DNA of 64,000 nt, from NCBI RefSeq assembly GCF_024300625.1, contig NZ_CP101322.1, positions 323,992-387,991 on the forward strand. The letters are read 5' to 3'. Below are positions 7,716 to 17,769 of this stretch, in pieces. The notes below the pieces were generated by a model that saw only the letters and a program-made list of their open reading frames with translations, was not told the origin of the DNA and did not search any database. Position 1 is the first letter of the stretch, and every line of letters begins with the position of its first letter. Source of the DNA: Halovivax gelatinilyticus. GTDB taxonomy: Archaea > Halobacteriota > Halobacteria > Halobacteriales > Natrialbaceae. The position numbers were made by a program, and so were the translations under genes.

Positions 7716-9377
7716 GTGAGTATCGAGTCGACGGACCCGACCGAGACGGAAGCGTTCAGACGCGTCTGTGCCACGCTCGTCGAGCGCATCCTTTCGGGCG
7801 AGATCGAACGAGAGGACGTCGAGTCGGCGAAGCTCGAGGCCTGTTCCGAACACTCCGCGCCAAAGGTACCGAAGAACTCGGAGCTCCTCGAGTTCGCGGC
7901 CGACGAACACCGCGAGGCGCTCGAATCGGTCCTCCAGCGTAAGCCGGTTCGAACGGCCTCCGGCGTCTCCCCGGTTGCGATCATGACCTCCCCGGAGCGG
8001 TGTCCCCACGGAAAGTGTCTGTACTGTCCCGGCGGCCCCGACTCGGAGTTCTCGAGTTCCCAGAGCTACACCGGCGAGGAACCGGCGGCCGCCCGCGGTG
8101 TCCAGAACGACTACGATCCGTACGGACAGGTAACCCTGCGCCTAGAACAGCTTCGCCAGATCGGCCATCCGGTCGATAAGGTCGAACTCATCCTGATGGG
8201 CGGGACGATGACCGCCCGGAGCCACGACTACCAGGAGTGGTTCGTAAAGCGCGCGCTGGAGGCGATGAACGACTACGACCTGGAAAAAGAGCCAGAACCC
8301 GCGGAGGGCGAGAGCTTCGCCCAGGGTCCCGACGAGTACGAGTGGCGCTACCTCGAGGACGTGATCGCGGAGAACGAGACCGGCGACATCCGAAACATCG
8401 GGACGACGTTCGAGACGAAGCCCGACTGGTGTGATCCCGAACAGATCGATCGCATGCTCGATCTCGGCGGAACGAAGGTGGAAGTCGGCGTCCAGACCAC
8501 CTACGAGCGCATCAACCGGGAGATGCACCGCGGCCACGGCGTCCAGGAGTCGATCGACGCGAACCGTCGGCTGCGCGATGCGGCGTTCAAAGTCGGGTTT
8601 CACATGATGCCCGGCCAGCCCGGCATGTCGATGGAGATGTGCCTCGAAGACTTCAGGCAGCTCTTCGAGCGCGAGGAGTGGAAACCCGATTACCTCAAAA
8701 TCTATCCGACGCTCGTCGTTCGCGGAACCGCCACCTACGACTGGTGGCACCGCGACGAGTACCAGCCGTTGACGAACGACGAGGCGGCCGACCTCGTCGC
8801 CGAGATCAAGTCGATCATCCCCCGATACACCCGCCTCCAGCGCGTCCAGCGGGACATCCCGGCCGACTTCATCGACGCCGGCGTCTGGAAGTCGAACCTG
8901 AGGCAGCTGGCCCGACAGCGCATGGACGAACACGGCTGGACCTGCGAGTGCATCCGCTGTCGCGAGGTCGGCATGAACGACGAAGAGCCGCAGACGGCGG
9001 ACTTGGACGTGATGAGCTACGAGGCCTGCGGTGGGACGGAACACTTCATCTCGATCGAGGATTTCGATCGGGACCTGCTGATCGGCTTCTGCCGATTGCG
9101 CTTTCCGAACGATCCGGTCAGGCCGGAACTCGACGGTGCCGCGTTGATTCGTGAACTCCACGTCTACGGCAGCGAGGTGAGCGTCGGCGCGGCGGGAGAG
9201 GAGGGCCAGCACCAGCACCAGGGCTACGGACGGCAGTTGATGCAAACGGCCGAGTCGATGGCCGCAGACGCTGGCTTCGAGAAGCTTTCCGTCATCTCGG
9301 GCATCGGGGCCCGCGAGTACTACCGCGAGAAGCTCGGCTACCACCAAGACGGGCCGTACGTGAGTAAGTCACTCTGA
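7716..9377 (+). CDS. elp3: tRNA uridine-34 modification enzyme Elp3 (radical SAM/GNAT)
   Basis: A 553-residue Elp3. The radical-SAM cluster motif is CPHGKCLYC (C-x4-C-x2-C) near residue 96, preceded by the Elp3 N-terminal helices and followed by the SAM barrel (TKVEVGVQTTYERINREMHRGH). A GNAT acetyltransferase domain closes the protein (HQGYGRQLMQTAE). It makes the cm5U-type modification of wobble uridine in tRNA from acetyl-CoA. I chose GTG 7716 rather than 7710 because family members begin with S-x-E-x-x-DPTETEAF and the CTTATT box at 7685-7690 is about 27 bases away, as for a leaderless start. Confidence 0.95.
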   Translation: MSIESTDPTETEAFRRVCATLVERILSGEIEREDVESAKLEACSEHSAPKVPKNSELLEFAADEHREALESVLQRKPVRTASGVSPVAIMTSPERCPHGKCLYCPGGPDSEFSSSQSYTGEEPAAARGVQNDYDPYGQVTLRLEQLRQIGHPVDKVELILMGGTMTARSHDYQEWFVKRALEAMNDYDLEKEPEPAEGESFAQGPDEYEWRYLEDVIAENETGDIRNIGTTFETKPDWCDPEQIDRMLDLGGTKVEVGVQTTYERINREMHRGHGVQESIDANRRLRDAAFKVGFHMMPGQPGMSMEMCLEDFRQLFEREEWKPDYLKIYPTLVVRGTATYDWWHRDEYQPLTNDEAADLVAEIKSIIPRYTRLQRVQRDIPADFIDAGVWKSNLRQLARQRMDEHGWTCECIRCREVGMNDEEPQTADLDVMSYEACGGTEHFISIEDFDRDLLIGFCRLRFPNDPVRPELDGAALIRELHVYGSEVSVGAAGEEGQHQHQGYGRQLMQTAESMAADAGFEKLSVISGIGAREYYREKLGYHQDGPYVSKSL

Positions 9378-9491
9378 GGCCAAAACCGTCCGAGCGGCGG
9401 CCCGTGGACGTCGTCGAAATTGCGTCTGCGCCGTCTTCGGGTTCGTCCGCGGAGCGACACCCCTTTTTGGTCCGGCCTGACAGTGTTGTGT

Positions 9492-11645
9492 ATGGAGCCA
9501 AAGCGGGAGCTTTCGAGCGTCGACCTCGCCGCCCTCGTCGCGGAACTCGGAACGTACGAGGGTGCGAAGGTCGACAAGGCCTACCTCTACGGTGACGATC
9601 TCGTCCGGCTGAAACTCCGCGATTTCGATCGCGGCCGGGTCGAGCTGTTCGTCGAGGTGGGCGAAACCAAGCGAGTGCACACGGTCTCGCCCGACCGCGT
9701 CCCAGACGCCCCGGAGCGGCCGCCCGAGTTCGCGAAGATGCTTCGAAATCGACTCTCGGGGGCCGACCTGGCCGACGTCTCGCAGTTCGAATTCGACCGC
9801 ATCCTGGAGTTCGTCTTCGACCGCGAGGACGGGACGACGAGACTGATCGTGGAGTTATTCGGCGAGGGGAACGTCGCCGTTACTGACGAGCAGTACGAGG
9901 TGGTCGACTCGCTCGAGACGATCCGGTTGAAATCTCGCACTGTCGCGCCCGGCTCGCTGTACGAGTTCCCCGAGTCGCGGGTGAATCCGCTCGAAGTTCC
10001 GAGAGATGCGTTCGACCGGGTCATGGACGATTCGGACACCGACGTCGTGCGGACGCTCGCCACGCAACTGAACTTCGGCGGCCTCTACGCCGAGGAAGTC
10101 TGCACGCGCGCCGGGGTGGAGAAGACGACCGACATCGCGGACGCGGACGAAGCGACGTACGACCGCCTCTACGGCGCCATCGAGCGGCTTTCGATCGACG
10201 TCAGAACCGGCGCGTTCGAGCCGCGACTCTACGTCGAGCGCGACGAATCCGCCGAGTCGGCGGACGCGGACGAGCCGATCGAACGGGTCGTCGACGTTAC
10301 GCCGTTTCCGCTCGAGGAACACCGGGCGGCCGGCTTCGAACCTGAAGCGTTCGACTCGTTCACCGACGCCTTAGACGAGTACTTCTTCCGGCTCGAACGA
10401 GCCGATGAGGAACCGGTTCCCGGGAGCCAGCGACCGGATTTCGAAGAAGAGATCGCCAAACAACAACGCATCATCGACCAACAGGAGGGAGCGATCGAAC
10501 AGTTCGACCGCGAGGCGGAGGCCGAACGGGAGCGAGCGGAGGCGCTGTACGCGAACTACGGCCTCGTCGACGAGATCTTACAGACGGTCCGATCGGCCCG
10601 TGCGGACGGAACGCCGTGGGAGGAGATCGAAGCGCGGTTCGCCGAAGGTGCAGATCGAGGTATCGAGGCGGCCAAAGCGGTGGTCGACGTCGACGGCGCG
10701 AACGGGCGCGTCACCGTCGAGATCGACGGCGAACGGATTCCGCTGGTCGCCGACGAGGGCGTCGAGAAGAACGCCGATCGGCGCTACACGGAGGCAAAGC
10801 GCATCGCGGAGAAGAAGGCGGGGGCCGAGGCGGCGATCGAGGAGACCCGCGAGGCCTTAGAAGCGGTGCGTGCGCGTCGCGACGGGTGGGAAGCCGACGA
10901 TGAGGACGACGCGGTCGAGGCGGACGACGACGGACGATCCGACGCCGACTGGCTGTCGATGACCTCGATCCCGATTCGGGAGAATGAACCCTGGTACGAC
11001 CGGTTCCGGTGGGTTCACACGAGCGACGGATTCCTCGTCATCGGGGGACGAAACGCCGATCAGAACGAGGAACTGGTGAACAAGTACCTAGAACCCGGCG
11101 ACCGGGTGTTTCACACCCAGGCACACGGCGGTCCGGTCACGGTGTTGAAGGCGACCGATCCCGGAGAGAGCGCACGACCCGACATCGAATTCCCGGACAC
11201 GAGCGTCGAACAAGCCGCCCAGTTCGCCGTCTCCTACGCGTCGGTCTGGAAGGACGGACGGTACGCTGGCGACGTCTACGCCGTCGACGCCGATCAGGTG
11301 ACGAAGACGCCCGAGAGCGGAGAGTACCTGGAAAAAGGTGGCTTCGCGATTCGGGGCGACCGAACCTACCACCGCGATACGGCCGTCGGGGTCGCCGTCG
11401 GGATTCAGTGTGAACCCTGGACGCGGGTCATCGGCGGACCGCCCTCGGCTATTTCCGACCGGGCCGTGACGACCATCGCGGTCGAACCGGGGCGGTACGC
11501 GCAAGGTGACGTGGCAAAACGCGTCTATCGCGAACTCCGCGAGCGCTTTACGGACGAGTCGTTCGTTCGGAAGGTTGCCAGTCCCGACCAGATCCAGCAC
11601 TTCCTCCCGCCGGGCGGTAGTCGGATCGCAGAGCAAAATCCGTGA
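9492..11645 (+). CDS. rqcH: Ribosome rescue factor RqcH (NFACT/Rqc2 family)
   Basis: A 717-residue NFACT protein. The NFACT-N domain begins MEPKRELSSVDLAALVAEL, then a helical coiled-coil middle (about 320-480, EEIAKQQRIIDQQEGAIEQF), then the NFACT-R domain (WYDRFRWVHTSDGFLVIGGRNADQNE). RqcH binds stalled large ribosomal subunits and, in bacteria and archaea, recruits tRNA-Ala to tag the nascent chain. The ATG at 9492 was preferred over 9420 because the family starts at this point and the extra 24 residues look like untranslated leader. A T-rich box near 9463-9467 fits its promoter. Confidence 0.94.
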   Translation: MEPKRELSSVDLAALVAELGTYEGAKVDKAYLYGDDLVRLKLRDFDRGRVELFVEVGETKRVHTVSPDRVPDAPERPPEFAKMLRNRLSGADLADVSQFEFDRILEFVFDREDGTTRLIVELFGEGNVAVTDEQYEVVDSLETIRLKSRTVAPGSLYEFPESRVNPLEVPRDAFDRVMDDSDTDVVRTLATQLNFGGLYAEEVCTRAGVEKTTDIADADEATYDRLYGAIERLSIDVRTGAFEPRLYVERDESAESADADEPIERVVDVTPFPLEEHRAAGFEPEAFDSFTDALDEYFFRLERADEEPVPGSQRPDFEEEIAKQQRIIDQQEGAIEQFDREAEAERERAEALYANYGLVDEILQTVRSARADGTPWEEIEARFAEGADRGIEAAKAVVDVDGANGRVTVEIDGERIPLVADEGVEKNADRRYTEAKRIAEKKAGAEAAIEETREALEAVRARRDGWEADDEDDAVEADDDGRSDADWLSMTSIPIRENEPWYDRFRWVHTSDGFLVIGGRNADQNEELVNKYLEPGDRVFHTQAHGGPVTVLKATDPGESARPDIEFPDTSVEQAAQFAVSYASVWKDGRYAGDVYAVDADQVTKTPESGEYLEKGGFAIRGDRTYHRDTAVGVAVGIQCEPWTRVIGGPPSAISDRAVTTIAVEPGRYAQGDVAKRVYRELRERFTDESFVRKVASPDQIQHFLPPGGSRIAEQNP

Positions 11646-11732
11646 TGGTCGGTACGATTACGCCTTCCTGATGGGATAGGTACGGTGCCCGCCTCTGACA
11701 GGGGAGCGGTGCAATCTCTGGCACAAACAGCT

Positions 11733-12077
11733 TCAGGCGTCGCCTCCGTCATCGATCGAATCGAGAGCCGATTGGTACGGACGGACACGCTGACTCTGTG
11801 GATCGTAGGCGAGAGTGCCCATTTCGGCCATTTTCGGTAGGTGAACGTGGTGTAACTCTATCTTCACACGATCGATCGCCTCCCTGCTACCGGCATCGAG
11901 TTCGGTGACCCGCTCGGCGATGATTTCTGCGAGCGTGGTTACGTCGGTCGCGGTGTCAGTACCGTTCAGAATCTGGACGAGTTGTTGTCGTCGCTCCGAG
12001 ACCAGAAGGCGGTGTCGATCGCTCGAGGAGAGCGTAGTGGACTCTCCCCCGATTTTCTCGGTTGACGTATGTGACAT
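11733..12077 (-). CDS. DUF7344-type haloarchaeal winged-helix-like regulator
   Basis: A 114-residue protein with the pattern of the haloarchaeal DUF7344 domain: RRQQLVQILNGTDTATDVTTLAEIIAERV, then RVKIELHHVHLPKMAEMGTLAYDPQSQRV, typical of a winged-helix DNA-binding unit. Such proteins are thought to be transcription regulators, but targets are not known. It is transcribed towards rqcH and is divergent from the large PAS protein at 12310, so it may regulate that gene; this is inference from position only. Confidence 0.82.
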   Translation of the reverse strand: MSHTSTEKIGGESTTLSSSDRHRLLVSERRQQLVQILNGTDTATDVTTLAEIIAERVTELDAGSREAIDRVKIELHHVHLPKMAEMGTLAYDPQSQRVRPYQSALDSIDDGGDA

Positions 12078-12309
12078 TGGTGTAGTGTTCGACCAGCTAT
12101 TGCCGGTCTACATTTCGAAAGTACTCGTTACCGGATAAGGGTGGACTAGAACTGATTAGGTCACGTCGAGATGATTGTTGCTAATTAGTGAATGGAGAGG
12201 CCGTCAGTTCGGTAAAGCGGTGTAACTCTATCGTAAGATTGCGCTGCTGGCTCCGATAGTGGTTCCATCGACGGAAGACTGATGGCGGTCCGACTTCGAC
12301 CGAGGATAG

Positions 12310-15300
12310 ATGGAACGCGACGCGCTTCCCGACGCGCTTTCAGAGACGTTGTCGGTTTTCGAGACGTCGGGAGAACCACGAACGACGCCCGAGGTGGCCG
12401 AACGGCTCGATCTCGGCCGTAGGAGCACCTACGACAGGCTTCAACGACTCGTAGAGCGTGAGTCGCTTCGAACGAAAAAGGTCGGGGCGAACGCCCGCGT
12501 CTGGTGGCGACCGGCTGAGAAAGCGGTCGACCGCGATCGGTCCGCTGCGGGGACGGAGTTCGCGACCGATTCCCGCGAACTCCACTCGTTGATAGACGCG
12601 GTCGAGGAGTACGCGATATTCACCCTCGATCCGGACGGATACGTTCGAACCTGGAACGCCGGTGCACGGGAGATCAAAGGCTACGAAGCCGACGAAATCG
12701 TCGGCGAACACATCTCGTCGTTTTACACCGAACGGGATCGGACCGCCCAGCGGCCAGAGCGGAATCTGTCTGAAGCGGCCAGGAACGGCTCGATCCAGGA
12801 CGAAGGGTGGCGCGTTCGAGCCGACGGCTCGCAGTTCTGGGCGAACGTGACGATCACGGCCATCGAAGCCGACGATGGTTCGCTCCAGGGCTACGTCAAG
12901 GTTACCCGCGACATGACCGAGCGGCGCCAGCGGGAGCGTTCGCTCCGACGCGAGCGCGACCTCACGGAACAGCTGTTAGAGACCGCGCCGATCGGACTCG
13001 TCGTCTTCCGGCCCGACGGCTCGATCGAGCGGATCAACTCTCGAACGCGAGATCGCCTCGGTATCGACGCGTCGACGGTCGACTCGTTCGACTTCGATGC
13101 GTTCGACGTCTACGATTCCGATGGCGATCCCATTCCCCTCCGCGAGCACCCGGTCACACGAGCGATCGAAGGCGACGAACCGGTTTCCGACGAACTCATC
13201 GCACACGAGGGGCCGAACGGTACGCGTCGGTGGCTCTCGCTCACCGCGGAGCCGGTGTACCACGACGGCGAACTCGAACGGATCGTTGTCGCCGCGAGGG
13301 ACGTGACGGACCTCAAACGGAGCGAGCGCGAATTCGAACGCCAGCGTGACGAGCTGGCCGACGAACTCGAAGAGGTGTTCGACCGCATCTCCGACGGGTT
13401 CTACGCGCTCGACGACGAGCTCCGGTTTCGCTATCTGAACGAGAAGGCGGCGTCCGTCCTGGGAGTCGCCGAATCGGATATCGACAGGGAGTTTCACGAT
13501 ATCGTCACCACCACCGACGCCTTCGACCGAGCGATCGACGAGGCGCGAGACACCAGAAGACCGGTCACGTTCGAAGATTACTACGATCCGGCCAATCGCT
13601 GGTTCTACAACGCCATCTATCCGTCCGAAACCGGCCTATCGGTTTACTTTCGAGAGATTACCGAGCGGAAGGCACAGGAACGAAAACTGGCCCGGTTCGA
13701 ACGGGCGGTCGAAGCCGCGGGCCACAGCATCTACATGACCGATCCAGACGGAACGATCACGTACGTCAACCCGGCCTTCGAGGCGTTGACCGGCTATTCG
13801 CGAGACGAAGCGGTCGGTCAGAGGCCGTCGCTCTTCGACGCCGCTGTGAGCGGAACGGATGGGGCGGAACGGTTCGACTCTCTCGAACCGGGAGACCAGC
13901 ACTCCGACGAGGTCCTCATCCGGGACGCGTCGGGAGATCGCTATACGGTCCACCAGGTCGTTACACCGGTTACCGACGACGACGGAGAGGTAGTCCAGTT
14001 CGTCACGGTTCAGACGGACGTGACCGAGCGCAAGGAACGCGAACGCGAGCTAGAACAGTACGAGCGAATCGTCGAGACGGTCGAAGACGGGATCTACGTC
14101 CTCGACGAGAATCGTCGGTTCACGATGGTAAACGACGGATTCGAGGCGATGACCGGCTACGATCGAGACGAACTACTCGGACGCGAAGGAACACTCGTGT
14201 TCGGAGACGAGTTCGTCGAGATCGCAGACAGGTTCCAGCGAGAACTCGAATCGGGCGAGCGGGACATCGCCGTACTGGAAGAAGACATCTCACGGGCGGA
14301 CGGCACCACGTCGGTCGTCGAGAGTCGGTTCGACCAGATCGACCTCGGCGGGGACCGCACGGGGCGCGTCGGCGTCGTCCGCGACGTCGGCGAACGCGTC
14401 GAGCGCGAGCGCGAACTCGAACGCCAGCGTGAACGGCTGACCGCGTTGAATAACCTGAATCAGGTCGTCCGCGACGTGACCGAGCACGTCATCGAGGGAT
14501 CGACGCGCGAGCAGATAGAACAGACCGTGTGCGACGCGCTCGCCGCCTCCGAGGCCTACGAGTTCGCCTGGGTGGCCGAAGTCGACTCGGTCACGACGAC
14601 GTTCGAACCGCGTGCGGCCGCGGGGACGGGCGGCTACGCGAACGAGATCACGATATCCATGGATCCCGACGACCCGAGGAGCAGCGGACCGGGTGCGACC
14701 GCGATTCGCGAGCAGGAGACGCAGGTCGTCCGAGACGTATACGACGATCCTCGCTTCGAACCCTGGCGCGAGGCCGCCGCTGAGTACGGGTTTCGGTCGG
14801 TCGCGTCGATTCCCATCGTCCACGACGGAACGACCTACGGCGTCCTCGGCGTCTACGCCGACCGATCGAACGCGTTCGACGCGGTGGAACGACGGATCGT
14901 CAGCCAGCTCGGCGAGGTCGTCGGTCACGCCATCGCCGCCATCGAGCGCAAACGCGCGCTGATGAGCGACGAACTCGTCGAACTCGAGTTTCACGTGCGA
15001 GACGTCTTCGCGGCGTTCGACGCGAGCGCGACGATGGAAGGGACGGTCACGCTGGAGCACTCGGTACCGGTCGCCGAGAACGAATTGCTCGTCTACGGGA
15101 CGGCGAGCCCCGATGCGCGCGAAAGTCTGGACGAACTCGTCGAACACCTCCCACACTGGCAATCGATCACCGTTCGGTCTGACGGAGATCCGATCGAATT
15201 CGAGCTCAGAATGCGAGAACCGCCCGTTCGGTCGGTCGTTTCGTCGATCGGCGGATACGTCGACAGCGCCGTGCTAGAAAACGGCGAGTATCGCCTCCGG

Positions 15301-15651
15301 ATTCGCCTCGCTCCGAACGTAGACGTTCACCAGGTGATCGAAGTGGTCGACGCAACCTATCCAGGTGCGGAGATGTACCGAAGGAAACAAGTTGCGCGTC
15401 GTCGAGACGATTCGCAGATTCGACGTCAGCCGATGGCGTCGCTCACCGACCGACAGCGGGCGGCCCTGGACGCGGCCTATTTCGCCGGTTTTTTCGAGTG
15501 GCCTCGGGAGACGTCCGGCGAAGCTGTGGCTAACTCGCTCGACATCGCTGCCCCGACGTTTCACCAGCACTTGCGGAAGGCAGAGCGGAAGGTCCTCGAG
15601 TCGGTGTACGAGTCGTACGTACCGGAATCGGCCGAGATGCGCGGAGACTGA
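12310..15651 (+). CDS. Multi-PAS/GAF sensor with bacterio-opsin-activator HTH
   Basis: A 1113-residue cytosolic sensor-regulator. An N-terminal winged helix (residues about 1-68, [20 protein letters not shown]) is followed by five PAS repeats (about 85-200, 210-330, 335-450, 455-570, 575-690), a GAF domain (about 700-880), a bat-type domain (about 880-1040) and a C-terminal HTH_10 ([20 protein letters not shown]). There is no membrane segment and no histidine kinase core, so the signal is likely passed straight to DNA binding. Having a DNA-binding domain at both ends is notable. The signal and targets are unknown. Confidence 0.92.
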   Translation: MERDALPDALSETLSVFETSGEPRTTPEVAERLDLGRRSTYDRLQRLVERESLRTKKVGANARVWWRPAEKAVDRDRSAAGTEFATDSRELHSLIDAVEEYAIFTLDPDGYVRTWNAGAREIKGYEADEIVGEHISSFYTERDRTAQRPERNLSEAARNGSIQDEGWRVRADGSQFWANVTITAIEADDGSLQGYVKVTRDMTERRQRERSLRRERDLTEQLLETAPIGLVVFRPDGSIERINSRTRDRLGIDASTVDSFDFDAFDVYDSDGDPIPLREHPVTRAIEGDEPVSDELIAHEGPNGTRRWLSLTAEPVYHDGELERIVVAARDVTDLKRSEREFERQRDELADELEEVFDRISDGFYALDDELRFRYLNEKAASVLGVAESDIDREFHDIVTTTDAFDRAIDEARDTRRPVTFEDYYDPANRWFYNAIYPSETGLSVYFREITERKAQERKLARFERAVEAAGHSIYMTDPDGTITYVNPAFEALTGYSRDEAVGQRPSLFDAAVSGTDGAERFDSLEPGDQHSDEVLIRDASGDRYTVHQVVTPVTDDDGEVVQFVTVQTDVTERKERERELEQYERIVETVEDGIYVLDENRRFTMVNDGFEAMTGYDRDELLGREGTLVFGDEFVEIADRFQRELESGERDIAVLEEDISRADGTTSVVESRFDQIDLGGDRTGRVGVVRDVGERVERERELERQRERLTALNNLNQVVRDVTEHVIEGSTREQIEQTVCDALAASEAYEFAWVAEVDSVTTTFEPRAAAGTGGYANEITISMDPDDPRSSGPGATAIREQETQVVRDVYDDPRFEPWREAAAEYGFRSVASIPIVHDGTTYGVLGVYADRSNAFDAVERRIVSQLGEVVGHAIAAIERKRALMSDELVELEFHVRDVFAAFDASATMEGTVTLEHSVPVAENELLVYGTASPDARESLDELVEHLPHWQSITVRSDGDPIEFELRMREPPVRSVVSSIGGYVDSAVLENGEYRLRIRLAPNVDVHQVIEVVDATYPGAEMYRRKQVARRRDDSQIRRQPMASLTDRQRAALDAAYFAGFFEWPRETSGEAVANSLDIAAPTFHQHLRKAERKVLESVYESYVPESAEMRGD

Positions 15652-15694
15652 TCGGATCGCAGGCCACTTATCGCCACTCCGAGAACGAACGCCC

Positions 15695-16762
15695 ATGCAG
15701 ATCAGAGACCGGGAACGGTTAGACGGCGGCCGCGAGCGCCTGACCGTCGTCCCGGAGAGCGTCGACGACCTCTGGCACCTCCAGTACGTCCTCGAACCGG
15801 GTGACCGAGTCGCCGGCGATACGACCCGCCGAATTCAGCGCTCCGACGAGCAGCTGCGCGACACGGGCGGCGAACGCGAACACATGTGGGTCGCGCTGGC
15901 CGTCGACGACGTGGAGTTTCACCGCTTTGCAAATCGACTGCGCGTCGGCGGCGAGATCGTCGCCTGCTCGCGCGAAGATCAGCTCGGGTTTCACCACACG
16001 TTAAACGTCGAAGAACGCGACGAACTCTCGATCGAGAAGTACTGGAAACCCGATCAGGAGCGCCGACTCGAAGAAGCGAAGGAAGCGACCGAGAATCCTG
16101 ACGTGGCGATCGCGACGGTCGAGGAGGGCCGCGCGCACGTCCACGGCGTCGCCCAGTACGGAACCGAAGAGCGCGCGACGATCACCGGCTCGACGGGCAA
16201 GAACGACGACGCACAGGACCGCACCTCGCTCTTCGCCGAGCTCACCGACGTGCTCCGGCGACTCGACGTCGACGCGATCATCCTGGCCGGGCCGGGCTTT
16301 ACCAAGCAGGACGCCTACAAGTACGTCGAGAAGAACGCGAGCGAGGTGGCCGAGTTGATCACGATGGTCGACACCGCGAGCGTGGGCGACCGCGGCGTCC
16401 ACGAGGTGCTAAAACGCGGGGCCGTCGCGGACGTCCAGAAGGAGACGCGCATCGAGGCCGAAGCCGACGCCATCGACGAACTCACACGGCGAATCGCCGA
16501 GGGGGCGAAAGCGGCTTACGGCCCGGACGAGGTGGAGAAGGCCGCCGAGTACGGTGCGATCGAGCGGTTGCTCATCCTCGACGATCGGCTTCGGAAAGAA
16601 CGCGGCCCCGACCGCGAGTGGGACGTCGACGTCGACTCCCTCGTCCGGACGACCGAGCAGAAAGGCGGGGAGGTGACGGTCTTTTCCTCCGAGTTCCCGC
16701 CCGGCCAGCAACTGTCGAACTTGGGCGGCGTCGCGGCGTTGCTTCGCTACCGGTTACAGTAG
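15695..16762 (+). CDS. pelA: Pelota, mRNA surveillance and ribosome rescue factor
   Basis: A 355-residue archaeal Pelota with the three eRF1-like domains: Sm-like N domain ([20 protein letters not shown]), central domain without GGQ ([14 protein letters not shown], about 140-270), and C domain with [20 protein letters not shown]. It enters the A site of stalled ribosomes with aEF1A and ABCE1 to split them. ATG 15695 is supported by an ACTTAT box at 15666-15671, about 26 bases upstream (leaderless). The open frame extends back to 15365 inside the preceding gene but that part is a shadow. The 3' end is duplicated just downstream. Confidence 0.95.
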   Translation: MQIRDRERLDGGRERLTVVPESVDDLWHLQYVLEPGDRVAGDTTRRIQRSDEQLRDTGGEREHMWVALAVDDVEFHRFANRLRVGGEIVACSREDQLGFHHTLNVEERDELSIEKYWKPDQERRLEEAKEATENPDVAIATVEEGRAHVHGVAQYGTEERATITGSTGKNDDAQDRTSLFAELTDVLRRLDVDAIILAGPGFTKQDAYKYVEKNASEVAELITMVDTASVGDRGVHEVLKRGAVADVQKETRIEAEADAIDELTRRIAEGAKAAYGPDEVEKAAEYGAIERLLILDDRLRKERGPDREWDVDVDSLVRTTEQKGGEVTVFSSEFPPGQQLSNLGGVAALLRYRLQ

Positions 16763-16800
16763 GCGACTCGGCGTCACTTCGCTACCGGTTACAATAGGCG
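16742..16800. repeat. Tandem duplication of the pelA 3' end
   Basis: The 24 bases at 16742-16765, covering the last codons and stop of pelA, recur at 16777-16800 with a single G-to-A difference; the period is 35 bases. The second copy lies outside the gene and carries its own in-register TAG. It looks like a recent slippage or recombination duplication. Confidence 0.85.
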
Positions 16801-16830
16801 TCGCGACGGAGCGGGTTCGACGAACGACAG

Positions 16831-17580
16831 TTATCGACGTTCGGCTTCGATCGAAACGCGCTGGAGGTCTTCTGCGAACCGCACGTCGCCGTCGTAGCGT
16901 TCGCCGATCGAGCGACGCATCTCCTCGTGACGCCCCTGCGTGTGCGGATAGAGGTGCGTGAGGTAGACCCGACCGATCTCGACGTCGGAGAGGGCGGCCC
17001 CGAGTTCGCTCGGCGTCGGGTGATTCGAGACGTCGACGTCGTCCGGGAAGGCGCAGTCGTGTGCGAGGATGGCACAGCCGTCGGCGAAGTTCGCCAGCCC
17101 GGCGAACGCCTCGCTGTCGCCGCTGTAGGTGAACCGGTCGTCGAACCGGTACGCCAGACACGGGACGGAGTGGCGCGTCTCGTACGACGAAACGTCGAAC
17201 CCGGCGACCGAGAACGTGTCGTCGGCAACGACTTCGCGGACCTGCAGGTCGAGTCGGCCGTCCATGTACTCGAACGCAGATAGCAGGTCGTCGACGAGCC
17301 CTTTCGTCCCCTGGGGTCCGACGATTTCTAAGTGTTCTTCGCCGGCGAGCCACCGGGCTTTCATCAGCGGAAGGAGGTCCGCGACGTGATCTAAGTGGTG
17401 GTGCGTGAGGAGGACGGTCGAGACCGATTCGTAGCCGACGCCCGACTGCTGGAGTCGCTGGAGGACGCCGGATCCGCAATCGACAAGGACGGTTCGATCA
17501 CCTTCCTGGACGAGGATACCGGTCTGGAACCGGTCGCCCGTCGGCATGGCGGCGCCGGTTCCGAGAAAGGTCACCTGCAT
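16831..17580 (-). CDS. RNase Z-like MBL-fold metallohydrolase
   Basis: A 249-residue metallo-beta-lactamase-fold protein. It opens MQVTFLGTGAAMPTGDRFQT, has LTHHHLDHVAD (residues about 58-68) as the dinuclear zinc site, then TYSGDSEAF and AHDCAF, and HLYPHTQGR near the C-terminus. The layout is that of tRNase Z-related phosphodiesterases, but I do not see the full exosite arm of true tRNase Z, so a general MBL hydrolase is the safer call. It is divergent from the lhr helicase gene. Confidence 0.85.
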   Translation of the reverse strand: MQVTFLGTGAAMPTGDRFQTGILVQEGDRTVLVDCGSGVLQRLQQSGVGYESVSTVLLTHHHLDHVADLLPLMKARWLAGEEHLEIVGPQGTKGLVDDLLSAFEYMDGRLDLQVREVVADDTFSVAGFDVSSYETRHSVPCLAYRFDDRFTYSGDSEAFAGLANFADGCAILAHDCAFPDDVDVSNHPTPSELGAALSDVEIGRVYLTHLYPHTQGRHEEMRRSIGERYDGDVRFAEDLQRVSIEAERR

Positions 17581-17769
17581 ATACGCGAAACTGCGCGTCG
17601 GTCGTGGAAAAACGTTGTGTCGGGCAAGAGCGCTGGCAGCGCAGGCCGACGCCGTCGACGCGGGGTATCAGGTCCATCTTTGCCGAACGATCGACCGTGA
17701 AGGCTGTCTCAGTTCACTTTCACCGCACTGGGCCAACCCTCTTACGCGTCGGCGACGCAGGATACCTCG

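Noticed and set aside
8142-9347. A 401-residue minus-strand open frame inside elp3.
   Set aside because: It is a mirror frame produced by high GC; the elp3 frame carries the radical-SAM and GNAT motifs.
11838-12240. GTGTAACTCTATC occurs inside the DUF7344 gene and again before the PAS regulator.
   Set aside because: A 13-base match is expected several times by chance in 64 kb, and one copy is inside coding sequence.
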